In this document: piece after piece, positions 40,943-47,401 of the stretch | How positions within the stretch are numbered: the stretch's first letter is position 1 | Layout of the letters: every line of letters starts with the position of its first letter | DNA from: an uncultured beta proteobacterium | Lineage (GTDB): Bacteria; Pseudomonadota; Gammaproteobacteria; Burkholderiales; SG8-39 | Assembly: GCA_903859155.1 (NCBI GenBank) | Contig: CAIOLO010000090.1 | Location: forward strand, 1 to 48,820 | Length of the DNA stretch: 48,820 bases | Direction of reading: 5' to 3' | The notes under the pieces: generated by a model | What the model was told of the DNA's origin: nothing | What the model saw: the letters and a program-made list of their open reading frames with translations, nothing else | Database searches by the model: none | Translations under genes and position numbers: made by a program

Positions 40943-42172
40943 TCATTTCTTGCGACCTTTCGCTGGCACTCGCCTTCCGGTTGTCTTTGTCGCTACGGGC
41001 GTAAGGTCGCGCAGTTCGCGGCGCAGCTCGCGTTCCAGTTCCTCCACCGTCGGCAGGTAAAACTGGTAGCGGCTGGTGAAGATATTTCGCTCCTGCTGCT
41101 CGCCCAGCGTGTACTTCACCACCGCGTCGTTCTTGTCCGGGCAAAGAATCAGGCCCAGGGTCGGGTTGTCGCCCTCGGTGCGCCGCTCCCGGTCGTAGTA
41201 GTTCACATAGAACTGAATCTGGCCGAGATCGGTATGGGTCAGCTTGCCGACCTTCAGGTCGATCAGCACATAGCACTTCAGGATGGCGTGGTAGAAAACC
41301 AGGTCGATGTAAAAGTGGTCGCCCTCGAGCGTGATGCGCTCCTGCCGTGAAACGAAGGCGAAACCCTTGCCGAGTTCCAGCAGGAAGGTCTGCAGGTTGC
41401 CAAGCAGCGCCTGTTCCAGTTTCGATTCCACCAGCCGCGGCGATTCAGGCAGGTCGAGGAACTCGAGGATCATGGGGTCCTTTAGCGCATCAATGGGTTG
41501 TATTACCTCTTGCCCGTGAACCGCCAACCGCATCAGGCCCTTCCTGTCCCTGCTCTTCGCCAACCGGTCGAACAACAGGCTGGCAATCTGTCGCTCCATT
41601 TCCCGTGCCGACCAGGCGTTGCGGATGGACTCGATTTCGTAGAAGTACCGCGCGTCGGGCCGGCTGATGCGAAGCAGATTGCGGTAATGGGTCCAGGAAA
41701 GATGCGGTTGCAATACGCCCGCCTGCAAATCTCGCGAGCGCGTCGAAGGCGTGCGGGCCGATATCGCCTGTGCCGCGTAGCCGCTCGCAGCGTGGAGAAT
41801 TTCCAGCGTGCCTGCCACTGCCCCCGATTTCCTGCGCACTGCCCCGGTGTTTTCCAACAGCCCGGATTTCCGACGCAGTGCGTCGGAATTTCCCCGCGAC
41901 AGCAGATGCGGATATTCCCGATAGAAGCGGCGAAAAAGCTCGAGATTGTCCACCCCGTAACCAGAGCCGAAGTCCGCCTTCAGACGCGCAGCCAGGTCGC
42001 GAAGCTGCTCGACGCCATAGGCCGCACGCCGTTTTCCGGATTGCTCCCCCTCGACGATTTCGCGCCCGATGAGCCAGTTGGCCACTACTTGGGTGGTGTT
42101 GACCGTACGAGCAACATTTGCCCGCGCCGATTCAAGGATGTCGCGTATGCGCTGGTACAGGATATCCGCCGC
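40943..42172 (-). CDS. DUF1016/YhcG-family nuclease, N-terminus altered
   Basis: About 410 aa. N-terminal DUF1016_N helices (ILYQRIRDILESARANVART, VVANWLIGREIVEGEQSGKR) and a C-terminal PDDEXK-type nuclease (ITLEGDHFYIDLVFYHAILK-CYVLIDLKVGKLTHTDLGQI, with D, then D-x-K). The normal start is missing: in-frame sequence upstream is the antisense of HNH fragment 10, open back to 42514, so either a non-ATG start or a hybrid N-terminus is used. Members are linked to defence and TA-like systems. Confidence 0.83.
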   Translation of the reverse strand, partial: AADILYQRIRDILESARANVARTVNTTQVVANWLIGREIVEGEQSGKRRAAYGVEQLRDLAARLKADFGSGYGVDNLELFRRFYREYPHLLSRGNSDALRRKSGLLENTGAVRRKSGAVAGTLEILHAASGYAAQAISARTPSTRSRDLQAGVLQPHLSWTHYRNLLRISRPDARYFYEIESIRNAWSAREMERQIASLLFDRLAKSRDRKGLMRLAVHGQEVIQPIDALKDPMILEFLDLPESPRLVESKLEQALLGNLQTFLLELGKGFAFVSRQERITLEGDHFYIDLVFYHAILKCYVLIDLKVGKLTHTDLGQIQFYVNYYDRERRTEGDNPTLGLILCPDKNDAVVKYTLGEQQERNIFTSRYQFYLPTVEELERELRRELRDLTPVATKTTGRRVPAKGRKK

Positions 42173-42202
42173 CCGCCCACCCGCACCTCCAACCCAGCCC
42201 CC

Positions 42203-42519
42203 ATGCCCACCCTCGACCACTATCTCCGCGCCTTCCGCACCCTGCACGTCAACCGCCCCGGCGGCCGCGCCAGCCAGCACAAGCCGTGCATGCTCTGGGC
42301 ATGGCCGAAGCGGGCGGCCTCGTGCAGAACCAGATCCGCTTCGACCCGGCGCTGCTCGCGCGCTACATGAAGTTCTTCGCGGCGGAGCGCGAGGAATCCG
42401 ACCACGCCAATCCGCAATACCCGTTCTTCCACTTGAAGACCGATGGCTTCTGGCACCTCCAGCCCCTGCCCGGCCGCGCGGCCGTGGCAGTGGTCTAAAC
42501 CATGGCCATGGCAACGGCG
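42203..42519 (+). pseudogene. HNH fragment 10: N-terminal third
   Basis: MPTLDHYLRAFRTLHVNRPG, GRASQHKPCML, an internal deletion of about 10 nt, then GMAEAGGLVQNQIRFDPALL, FFHLKTDGFWHLQPLPGRAA and the same derived stop GTCTAA (42496-42498). Homology with fragments 9 and 12 ends at ACGGCG (42514-42519), 6 nt before the stop codon of the KilA-N gene. Confidence 0.87.
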
Positions 42520-42524
42520 CCGCC

Positions 42525-43373
42525 TCATGGTTTGCGCTTTCTTTTCAGCGCGGAAACCGAGCCCTCCAGCCGCTTGGTCGCAGATGCGCTGACCAGCGAA
42601 CGCATTTGGCTTATGGCGATGTCGTTCAATTGCATCAGGCGTTCAGGAGAAGCAAGCCCTTGATGAATAAGTACCGCATTAATGCTTTCCAGGTTCGAAA
42701 GCACAACCAGTTGCTCCAGCGTTGCCGCATCGCGCAGGTTTCCTGACAGTTCAGGGCTGCCCTGCCGCCATCGCGTGGCGGTGACTCCGAACAACGCCAC
42801 ATTCAGCAAATCAGCTTCAGTGGCATAGATCGTACTTGCCTGCGCCTTGCTCACGCGGGAAGGAATCAGATGATCCTTTATGGCGTCGGTGTGTATCCGG
42901 TAGTTGACCTTGGCCAGAGTGCGTTGAAAGCTCCACTCCAGGGACAATGCGCGGGACTCTTCATCCTTGAGGCGCTGGAATTCCTTGATGAGATACAGTT
43001 TGAATTCCGGGCTAAGCCACGACCCGAATTCGAAAGCGATGTCCCTGTGCGCATAAGTGCCGCCATTCCGGCCGGATTTTGCATAAATACCTATCGCGCC
43101 CGTCGCGTCGATCCATTTCCTGGGTGAGAGGGAAAACCGGTTAAGTCCGGCCTGATTTCTAAACCTCTCGAATTCGAGAGGTTTAAATAGCGGGTTATAC
43201 AACTGCTCCCAGATTCCCAGGAATTCAATGGTGTTGCGGTTGCGCAGCCAGTTATAAAGGATGCTCTCATCGCCAAAACGCCTGATCATGTCGGTGAGCG
43301 ATATGTAATCGGCGTCGTGCCGTGACACGATGGCGATTTCCGTTCCCTTGACGCGGATTGTGCGATTTTTCAT
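42525..43373 (-). CDS. KilA-N domain protein
   Basis: 282 aa. TEIAIVSRHDADYISLTDMI, NWLRNRNTIEFLGIWEQLYN and KWIDATGAIGIYAKSGRNGG, HRDIAFEFGSWLSPEFKLYL are the KilA-N DNA-binding domain (residues ~10-130). The C-terminal half is helical. KilA-N proteins are phage- or defence-associated DNA-binding proteins. Same strand as DUF1016; the two may be co-transcribed. Complete. Confidence 0.9.
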   Translation of the reverse strand: MKNRTIRVKGTEIAIVSRHDADYISLTDMIRRFGDESILYNWLRNRNTIEFLGIWEQLYNPLFKPLEFERFRNQAGLNRFSLSPRKWIDATGAIGIYAKSGRNGGTYAHRDIAFEFGSWLSPEFKLYLIKEFQRLKDEESRALSLEWSFQRTLAKVNYRIHTDAIKDHLIPSRVSKAQASTIYATEADLLNVALFGVTATRWRQGSPELSGNLRDAATLEQLVVLSNLESINAVLIHQGLASPERLMQLNDIAISQMRSLVSASATKRLEGSVSALKRKRKP

Positions 43374-43530
43374 CGGTCAGCCGGCCCCGTTATCCCCGCC
43401 TTCCACTATTGAGCAGCGCCGGTTCATTAACGCCTGGTGCGATCAGATGGTTGACCAACCGGTTCGCCAATTCCGAGGGTAAGCTCCCGCAATCGCCCCC
43501 ACACCCGCACCACCCACCAACCCGCCCCCC

Positions 43531-43816
43531 ATGCCCGCCGATCTCACCCACTACCTCCGCGCCTTCCGCACCCTGCACGTCAACCGCGCGGGCGAGCGCG
43601 CCAGCCCGCACAAGCCGTGCATGCTGCTCGCGGTGCCGGGCCTGGCCGAAGCGGGCGACCTCGGGCAGAACCAGATCCGCTTCGACCCGGCGCTGCTCGC
43701 GCGCTGCATGAAGTTCTTCGCGGCCGTGCGCGACGCATCCGACCACGCCAACCCGCACTACCCGTACTTCCACCTGAAGACCGAAGGCTTCTGGCACCTC
43801 CAGCCCCTGCCCGGCC
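43531..43816 (+). pseudogene. HNH fragment 11: N-terminal third, best preserved
   Basis: MPADLTHYLRAFRTLHVNRA, GERASPHKPCMLLAVPGLAE, AGDLGQNQIRFDPALLARCM, KFFAAVRDASDHANPHYPYF, HLKTEGFWHLQPLPG in one uninterrupted frame, then unrelated sequence. No frameshift. It gives the reference N-terminus for reconstructing the protein. Confidence 0.88.
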
Positions 43817-43834
43817 TTATTCGAACCGCGCTGC

Positions 43835-43840
43835 TATACT
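43835..43840 (+). promoter_or_regulatory. -10 element of the small gene at 43847
   Basis: TATACT, ending 6 nt before the ATG. No good -35 is seen. It fits the leaderless pattern of the other modules. Confidence 0.45.
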
Positions 43841-43846
43841 TCAGCT

Positions 43847-44041
43847 ATGAGTTCCAAACTTTCCACAGGCAACCCCTACCTGCGCGACCCGGCCATGCGC
43901 CGGCGGAGCGTGTTTCTCTCGGCATCCAGTTCCTCGGCCATAGAAGGCATCCATGCGCCGTTCAAGCCGGCCGCGCCGGCGCCGGGGAATGCAGCGGGAT
44001 TGCCCGCAACCCGCCGCCGCATTAACCGCCCCAAACCCTAG
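43847..44041 (+). CDS. Small protein next to a Fic remnant
   Basis: 64 aa. MSSKLSTGNPYLRDPAMRRR, SVFLSASSSSAIEGIHAPFK. The NPYLRDP…SSSAIEGI pattern recalls short proteins associated with Fic or TA genes, but I cannot name the family. The 3' end overlaps the end of the minus-strand Fic remnant by 20 nt. Possibly an antitoxin-like partner; unproven. Confidence 0.55.
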   Translation: MSSKLSTGNPYLRDPAMRRRSVFLSASSSSAIEGIHAPFKPAAPAPGNAAGLPATRRRINRPKP

Positions 44042-44312
44042 TTCGCGAACGCAAGGTCCTTGCCATGACGGCGCGAAATATGCGCGTGATCGGGGCGTAG
44101 TCACGGCCCATCGCAGTCTGAATCGCCGCGAAATATCGGCGCTTTTCATCAGAACGAATCCCGCCGAAATCCAGCGTTGGTAACTTTGCCTGATATGCCA
44201 TGAGTGTCGCCAGAAGGCGGGCACAACGCCCGTTACCCTCGCGAAACGGATGAATCAGGATCAGCTCCCCGATCGCCGCTTTTGCGGCGCAGATGACTGC
44301 CTGAAAATATCG
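44022..44312 (-). pseudogene. Fic-domain protein, N-terminus missing
   Basis: AIGELILIHPFREGNGRCAR, LLATLMAYQAKLPTLDFGGI, AAIQTAMGRDYAPITRIFRA and a stop. The core motif HPFREGNGR of AMP-transferases is intact. A stop codon and unrelated sequence lie right upstream of YFQAVICAA, so about half the protein is gone. Confidence 0.85.
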
Positions 44313-44321
44313 ACCATTTCA
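44291..44321 (+). repeat. Short repeat upstream of a HigBA module, copy 2
   Basis: GATGACTGCCTGAAAATATC … CCATTTCA, matching 30556-30590. Both copies precede a HigB-type toxin. Confidence 0.55.
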
Positions 44322-44333
44322 GTTTCGGCTTGC

Positions 44334-44362
44334 TTGTAGCACATCCGTCCTTGACGTATGAT
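44334..44362 (+). promoter_or_regulatory. Promoter of the third HigBA module
   Basis: TTGTAG (44334-44339), 17 nt, TATGAT (44357-44362). The -10 ends 5 nt before the ATG at 44368. Confidence 0.6.
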
Positions 44363-44367
44363 GCGGC

Positions 44368-44685
44368 ATGTTCACCGTCGTTGAGACTCCTGCCTTCAGC
44401 AAGCTGTGCGTTGACTATTGGACTGAGGATGAGCGCGGGGCTTTCGCTGCGTGGATCGCGGCCAATCCTGAGGCCGGTGATGTCATCCCCGGGTCCGGCG
44501 GCTGCCGCAAAGTACGGTGGTCTCGCGCGGGATCAGGTAAGCGCGGAGGAGTGCGAGTCATACATTACAACCAGCTCGCGGATGGACGTATCTATTTATT
44601 GCTCGTTTATGCCAAGAGTGCTCAAGACAATGTCTCTGCAAAAGTTCTATTGAAAATCAAGGAGGCGCTCCATGCCCATGACTGA
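44368..44685 (+). CDS. RelE/HigB-superfamily toxin
   Basis: 105 aa. MFTVVETPAFSKLCVDYWTE, DERGAFAAWIAANPEAGDVI, PGSGGCRKVRWSRAGSGKRG-GVRVIHYNQLADGRIYLLLV and YAKS are typical of the family paired with NadS-like antitoxins (NS). Overlaps the antitoxin by 14 nt. Complete. Confidence 0.94.
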   Translation: MFTVVETPAFSKLCVDYWTEDERGAFAAWIAANPEAGDVIPGSGGCRKVRWSRAGSGKRGGVRVIHYNQLADGRIYLLLVYAKSAQDNVSAKVLLKIKEALHAHD

Positions 44686-44983
44686 AAAGAAATTGCTGGC
44701 CCGAGATGCAAAACGCGATATCGGCGCAGAGTTGCTGGCATCGGTGCTTGAAATGAAGGCCGGAAAAACGGGCCGGATTCATCGCATCCCCCTGTCCGAG
44801 GTAACGCAGGCCAGGGCGAAGTCCGGCCTGTCACAATCTCAGTTTGCACAAGTCCTGGGAGTGTCCATCAGGACGCTGCAGGAGTGGGAGCAAGGCCGGC
44901 GCAAGCCATCCGGAGCAGCACGGGCGTTGCTCAGCATTGCGGCCAAGCGCCCGGACGTCATTCGCGAGGTCTTCGCACTTTAG
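44672..44983 (+). CDS. NadS/HigA-like XRE antitoxin
   Basis: 103 aa. RIPLSEVTQARAKSGLSQSQ, FAQVLGVSIRTLQEWEQGRR, KPSGAARALLSIAAKRP is the NadS-type HTH. SD AAGGAGG at 44659-44665. A second ATG at 44678 is possible. Complete. Confidence 0.94.
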   Translation: MPMTEKKLLARDAKRDIGAELLASVLEMKAGKTGRIHRIPLSEVTQARAKSGLSQSQFAQVLGVSIRTLQEWEQGRRKPSGAARALLSIAAKRPDVIREVFAL

Positions 44984-45052
44984 CGCGAGCGCATGCCGGA
45001 CCCATCAGGGCACCCCCAGCCATCCCGCAATCCCGATCACTGGATCTTGAAC

Positions 45053-45238
45053 ATGACCACCTTGAAACTCGGCCCGCCAATCCCCCCGGAGCAGAGATTC
45101 AATCAGTCGGCGGGCGAGGTGCTGTATCGGTGGATGACCGAACCGAAGGGGCCGCCTTACCTTGCCGTGATCCAAGGGGGCCGCCCGCCGGCCGGGGCGG
45201 AGCAGACGCCCGCGGCCGATTCAGCCGGTAAAAGTTGA
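45053..45238 (+). CDS. Short open frame, probable fragment
   Basis: 61 aa: MTTLKLGPPIPPEQRFNQSA, GEVLYRWMTEPKGPPYLAVI, QGG then type-A repeat sequence. Part of it recurs as a relic at 33457-33490. Likely the 5' end of a gene of unknown type cut by the repeat. Confidence 0.35.
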   Translation: MTTLKLGPPIPPEQRFNQSAGEVLYRWMTEPKGPPYLAVIQGGRPPAGAEQTPAADSAGKS

Positions 45239-45407
45239 ACTTTATTTTCCCGCTATGCCCGACTGTCATACCTGTCCGGGCATATCGGTTGCTTAACGCG
45301 ACAACGGACAATCTCCCGAACGACAGCCCTGATCCAGGCGTAAGCTTCCCCGAACGTTCCGCCGCGCTTTTGCCGGCATACCGGGAAACTTCCGCTCGAT
45401 GACCACC
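45182..45407 (+). repeat. Type-A repeat, copy 3 (full)
   Basis: CGCCCGCCGGCCGGGGCGGA start, GGTAAAAGTTGAACTTTATT core, hairpin 1 perfect (TATGCCCG…CGGGCATA), hairpin 2 GTTG…CAAC, CCTGATCCAGGCGTAAGCTT tail, up to the HNH ATG. Confidence 0.88.
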
Positions 45408-45581
45408 ATGCCTGACGACCTCGCCCGCTGCCTGAAGGCCTTCCGCACCCTGCACGTCAACCGCGCCGGCGAGCGCACCAGCCCGCACAAGCCGTGCATG
45501 CTGCTCGCGGTGCCGGGCATGGCCGAAGCGGGCGGACGCGAGACCGTGGCAGAGGTCTAAACCATGGCCATGGCGACGGCG
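45408..45581 (+). pseudogene. HNH fragment 12: N-terminus with internal deletion
   Basis: Open frame of 50 codons: MPDDLARCLKAFRTLHVNRA, GERTSPHKPCMLLAVPGMAE, AGGRETVAEV, stop. Codons between AEAG and GRE (about 45) are deleted. The derived GTCTAAACC tail continues to ACGGCG (45576-45581), 3 nt before the DUF2283 stop codon. Confidence 0.85.
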
Positions 45582-45583
45582 CT

Positions 45584-45781
45584 CTATCCCTCGGTCGCAA
45601 ACGTCACTGTGCGCGGCTCCTCAACGCGCCTGGAGGCATCAAGCACCTCGATCGACACAATATTGCCGGCCGCATCGTAATCGAGGATCACGCCGGGTTT
45701 GTCTTCATCACTTTCGGCGACGGGAACGTCGCGGAAGACAACGGTGAGCGTGTCCGTCGTGGCGTCGTAGTTCACTTTCAT
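45584..45781 (-). CDS. DUF2283 protein (antitoxin-like)
   Basis: 65 aa. MKVNYDATTDTLTVVFRDVP, VAESDEDKPGVILDYDAAGN, IVSIEVLDASRRVEEP is the DUF2283 pattern. Its ATG overlaps the stop of the DUF4258 gene by 4 nt. In this pairing DUF2283 is the likely antitoxin. Complete. Confidence 0.92.
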   Translation of the reverse strand: MKVNYDATTDTLTVVFRDVPVAESDEDKPGVILDYDAAGNIVSIEVLDASRRVEEPRTVTFATEG

Positions 45782-46056
45782 GGGCTGCTCCAGTATTTGT
45801 CGATCTTGCTGGATCGATAGACCGTAACCACCGTATCCCCATCCTCGCTGGAATCCACCACCACTCGTACCAAGTACAGTGTAGCCCCTTCCGGCATGGC
45901 TATGCGCGACTGTCTCACCTCGCGGCCCCGGCGTACGGGCAGCCGCTGTTGCGGCGATCGAGCGACACCGAGCACCACATCCTCATTCAGTCCCCGTCGC
46001 GCCGCCTGCAATCGCGCGTGCTCGGAAAGGACAATCTTCGGGTTCCCGGCGGTCAA
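45778..46056 (-). CDS. DUF4258 toxin-like protein, TTG start
   Basis: 92 aa. IVLSEHARLQAARRGLNEDV, GREVRQSRIAMPEGATLYLV and RVVVDSSEDGDTVVTVYRSS, KIDKYW fit DUF4258. No ATG lies at the right place; a TTG at 46056 has the SD GGAGGG 7 nt upstream and starts at the family's usual position. The open frame further upstream to 46374 is the antisense of an HNH fragment. Confidence 0.82.
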   Translation of the reverse strand: MTAGNPKIVLSEHARLQAARRGLNEDVVLGVARSPQQRLPVRRGREVRQSRIAMPEGATLYLVRVVVDSSEDGDTVVTVYRSSKIDKYWSSP

Positions 46057-46111
46057 ATCAAATCCCTCCGACCTGGACACTGAGCTGGGGTTTTCATCCC
46101 CGCTAAACGCA

Positions 46112-46173
46112 TGCGATCTGCTTCCGGTAGACAATGTCAGCCGCCAGTCAGCATAACGCCCAGGCCAACGCCC
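46112..46173 (+). repeat. HNH upstream-region repeat, type B copy 2
   Basis: GATCTGCTTCCGGTAGACAA, TGTCAGCCGCCAGTCAGC, TAACGCCC, matching 40527-40592 in order, then the HNH ATG at 46174. Confidence 0.65.
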
Positions 46174-46570
46174 ATGCCCGCCGATCTCGATCGCTACCTC
46201 CGCGCCTTCCGCCGCATCGTCAGCGAGAACTACGACTACCGCTGCGCCGCCTCGGGCTGGCGCATCATCCTGCCCGAAGGCCGCGTCATGGTGGAGGCCG
46301 CGCACCTCATCCCCTTCGCCGAAACCCGCGACGACGACCCGCGCAACGGCATCGCGCTCGCGCCCACCTTCCACTGGGCGCTGGACGCTTGCATCTACAC
46401 CCGGCCCCGACTACGCCTGGCACGTGTCGAAGGCGCTGGACGAGCGTGTGGCGGACAACCAGCCGCTGCTCGCGCTGGCGGGGAAGACGCTGATGCTGCC
46501 GAAGGAGAAGGGGTTGTGGCCGAAGAAGGAAGCGTTGGAGTGGAGGGTTGGGCGTCTATTCGGGAATTGA
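46174..46570 (+). pseudogene. HNH fragment 13: start fused to catalytic core and C-terminus
   Basis: MPADLDRYLRAF is joined at CCTTCCGC to RRIVSENYDYRCAASGWRII, AAHLIPFAETRDDDPRNGIA, APTFHWALDACIYT. The same frameshift as fragment 4 follows, then DERVADNQPLLALAGKTLML … RVGRLFGN and the stop. It retains the H-N-H residues but has lost about 190 N-terminal and middle residues. Confidence 0.87.
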
Positions 46571-46597
46571 GTGGTGGCGCGGGTGCATTCCTCCTGA

Positions 46598-46673
46598 CGA
46601 ATAGCGTTTATCCGCCGCCGATATCGCCCCGGCAGGATTCAACGTTCGCGGGGCGGTGGATAAACGCTATTCG
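46598..46673. repeat. Long inverted repeat between HNH fragment 13 and hicA
   Basis: Left arm 46598-46631 (CGAATAGCGTTTATCC… ) and right arm 46649-46673 (…GGATAAACGCTATTCG) are complementary over 25 nt with one mismatch and a 9-nt insertion in the left arm. 17-nt loop. No T-run. A terminator for the HNH gene or a small palindromic element. Confidence 0.75.
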
Positions 46674-46713
46674 TTCAAGATTGAACCGTTCTGCGTAGAT
46701 CCCTGCTCCTTGA

Positions 46714-46719
46714 TATGCT
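46714..46719 (+). promoter_or_regulatory. -10 element of hicAB
   Basis: TATGCT ending 6 nt before the hicA ATG. No good -35 at 16-18 nt. Fits the leaderless pattern. Confidence 0.4.
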
Positions 46720-46725
46720 GACCGA

Positions 46726-46914
46726 ATGAAAGTCGCCGAAATCCTGCGAATGCTCCATGATGACAAGTGGTTCTTAGTCGCAACACAAGGTAGCCACAGA
46801 CAATTTAAGCATTTGGTGAAGCCTGGTCGAGTGACCGTGCCAGGCAAACCGTCTGACGACTTGGCACCCGGTACGCTAAACAGTATCCTGAAGCAGTCTG
46901 GCTTAAAGAAATGA
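46726..46914 (+). CDS. hicA: HicA toxin
   Basis: 62 aa. MKVAEILRMLHDDKWFLVAT, QGSHRQFKHLVKPGRVTVPG, KPSDDLAPGTLNSILKQSGL: double-stranded RNA-binding-like fold with the catalytic His in GSHRQFKH. mRNA interferase. HicB follows 7 nt downstream. Complete. Confidence 0.96.
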   Translation: MKVAEILRMLHDDKWFLVATQGSHRQFKHLVKPGRVTVPGKPSDDLAPGTLNSILKQSGLKK

Positions 46915-46921
46915 GGGGCCT

Positions 46922-47134
46922 ATGCGCTATGCAATCGTAATAGAGAAGGCAGAAGGCAATTTCTCGGCGTACGTTCCTGATCTTCCAGGTTGCGTCGCTA
47001 CCGGCGCCACTGTCGAGGAAGTCGAATCGCAAATGCGGGAAGCCATTGAGTTCCATCTCAATGGCATGCGCGAAGATGGCACACCTATTCCGCCACCCGC
47101 TAGCCGCGTCGAGTACGTCGACATTGCGGCATAA
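46922..47134 (+). CDS. hicB: HicB antitoxin
   Basis: 70 aa. MRYAIVIEKAEGNFSAYVPD, LPGCVATGATVEEVESQMRE, AIEFHLNGMREDGTPIPPP is the partial RNase H-like HicB fold without a DNA-binding tail. It neutralises HicA. The stop lies in GCATAACACCCCGCTGCATG, which resembles the left end of an attC site. Complete. Confidence 0.96.
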   Translation: MRYAIVIEKAEGNFSAYVPDLPGCVATGATVEEVESQMREAIEFHLNGMREDGTPIPPPASRVEYVDIAA

Positions 47135-47401
47135 CACCCCGCTGCATGCGACGGGCCTGCGGCACGCCCATGAGCAGGAACGATCGGCCGCAAAAATACA
47201 GCGATTGGTCATCATGATGTGTCCCATCGTTATCGGAAGATGTCTGTCGTCCGTCCGCAATTCTTCATCCCGATAATTAGCTTGATTGGATTCCGATCGC
47301 AACCTTGCTCGCTCACAAGCTCACCAGGTGAGCTAATGCCACACAATTCGGCAGTTTCGCAAACTCACCCCTGAGCCCCGTCTGCTGTAGAGTGGGCTGA
47401 C
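47135..47401. other. Right-end spacer of the array
   Basis: attC-like start (TAACACCCCGCTGCATGCGA), then no HNH or type-A sequence. CGTTATC is found at about 47229-47235, but I cannot confirm a complete site. Nothing else is recognised. Confidence 0.45.

Noticed and set aside
25741-47134. CRISPR array
   Set aside because: The repeats are long, unequal in spacing and carry genes between them; no short regular repeat-spacer pattern is present.
25741-47134. Insertion sequences or transposases as the cause of the mosaic
   Set aside because: No transposase or integrase reading frame, terminal inverted repeats or short target duplications were found in the region.
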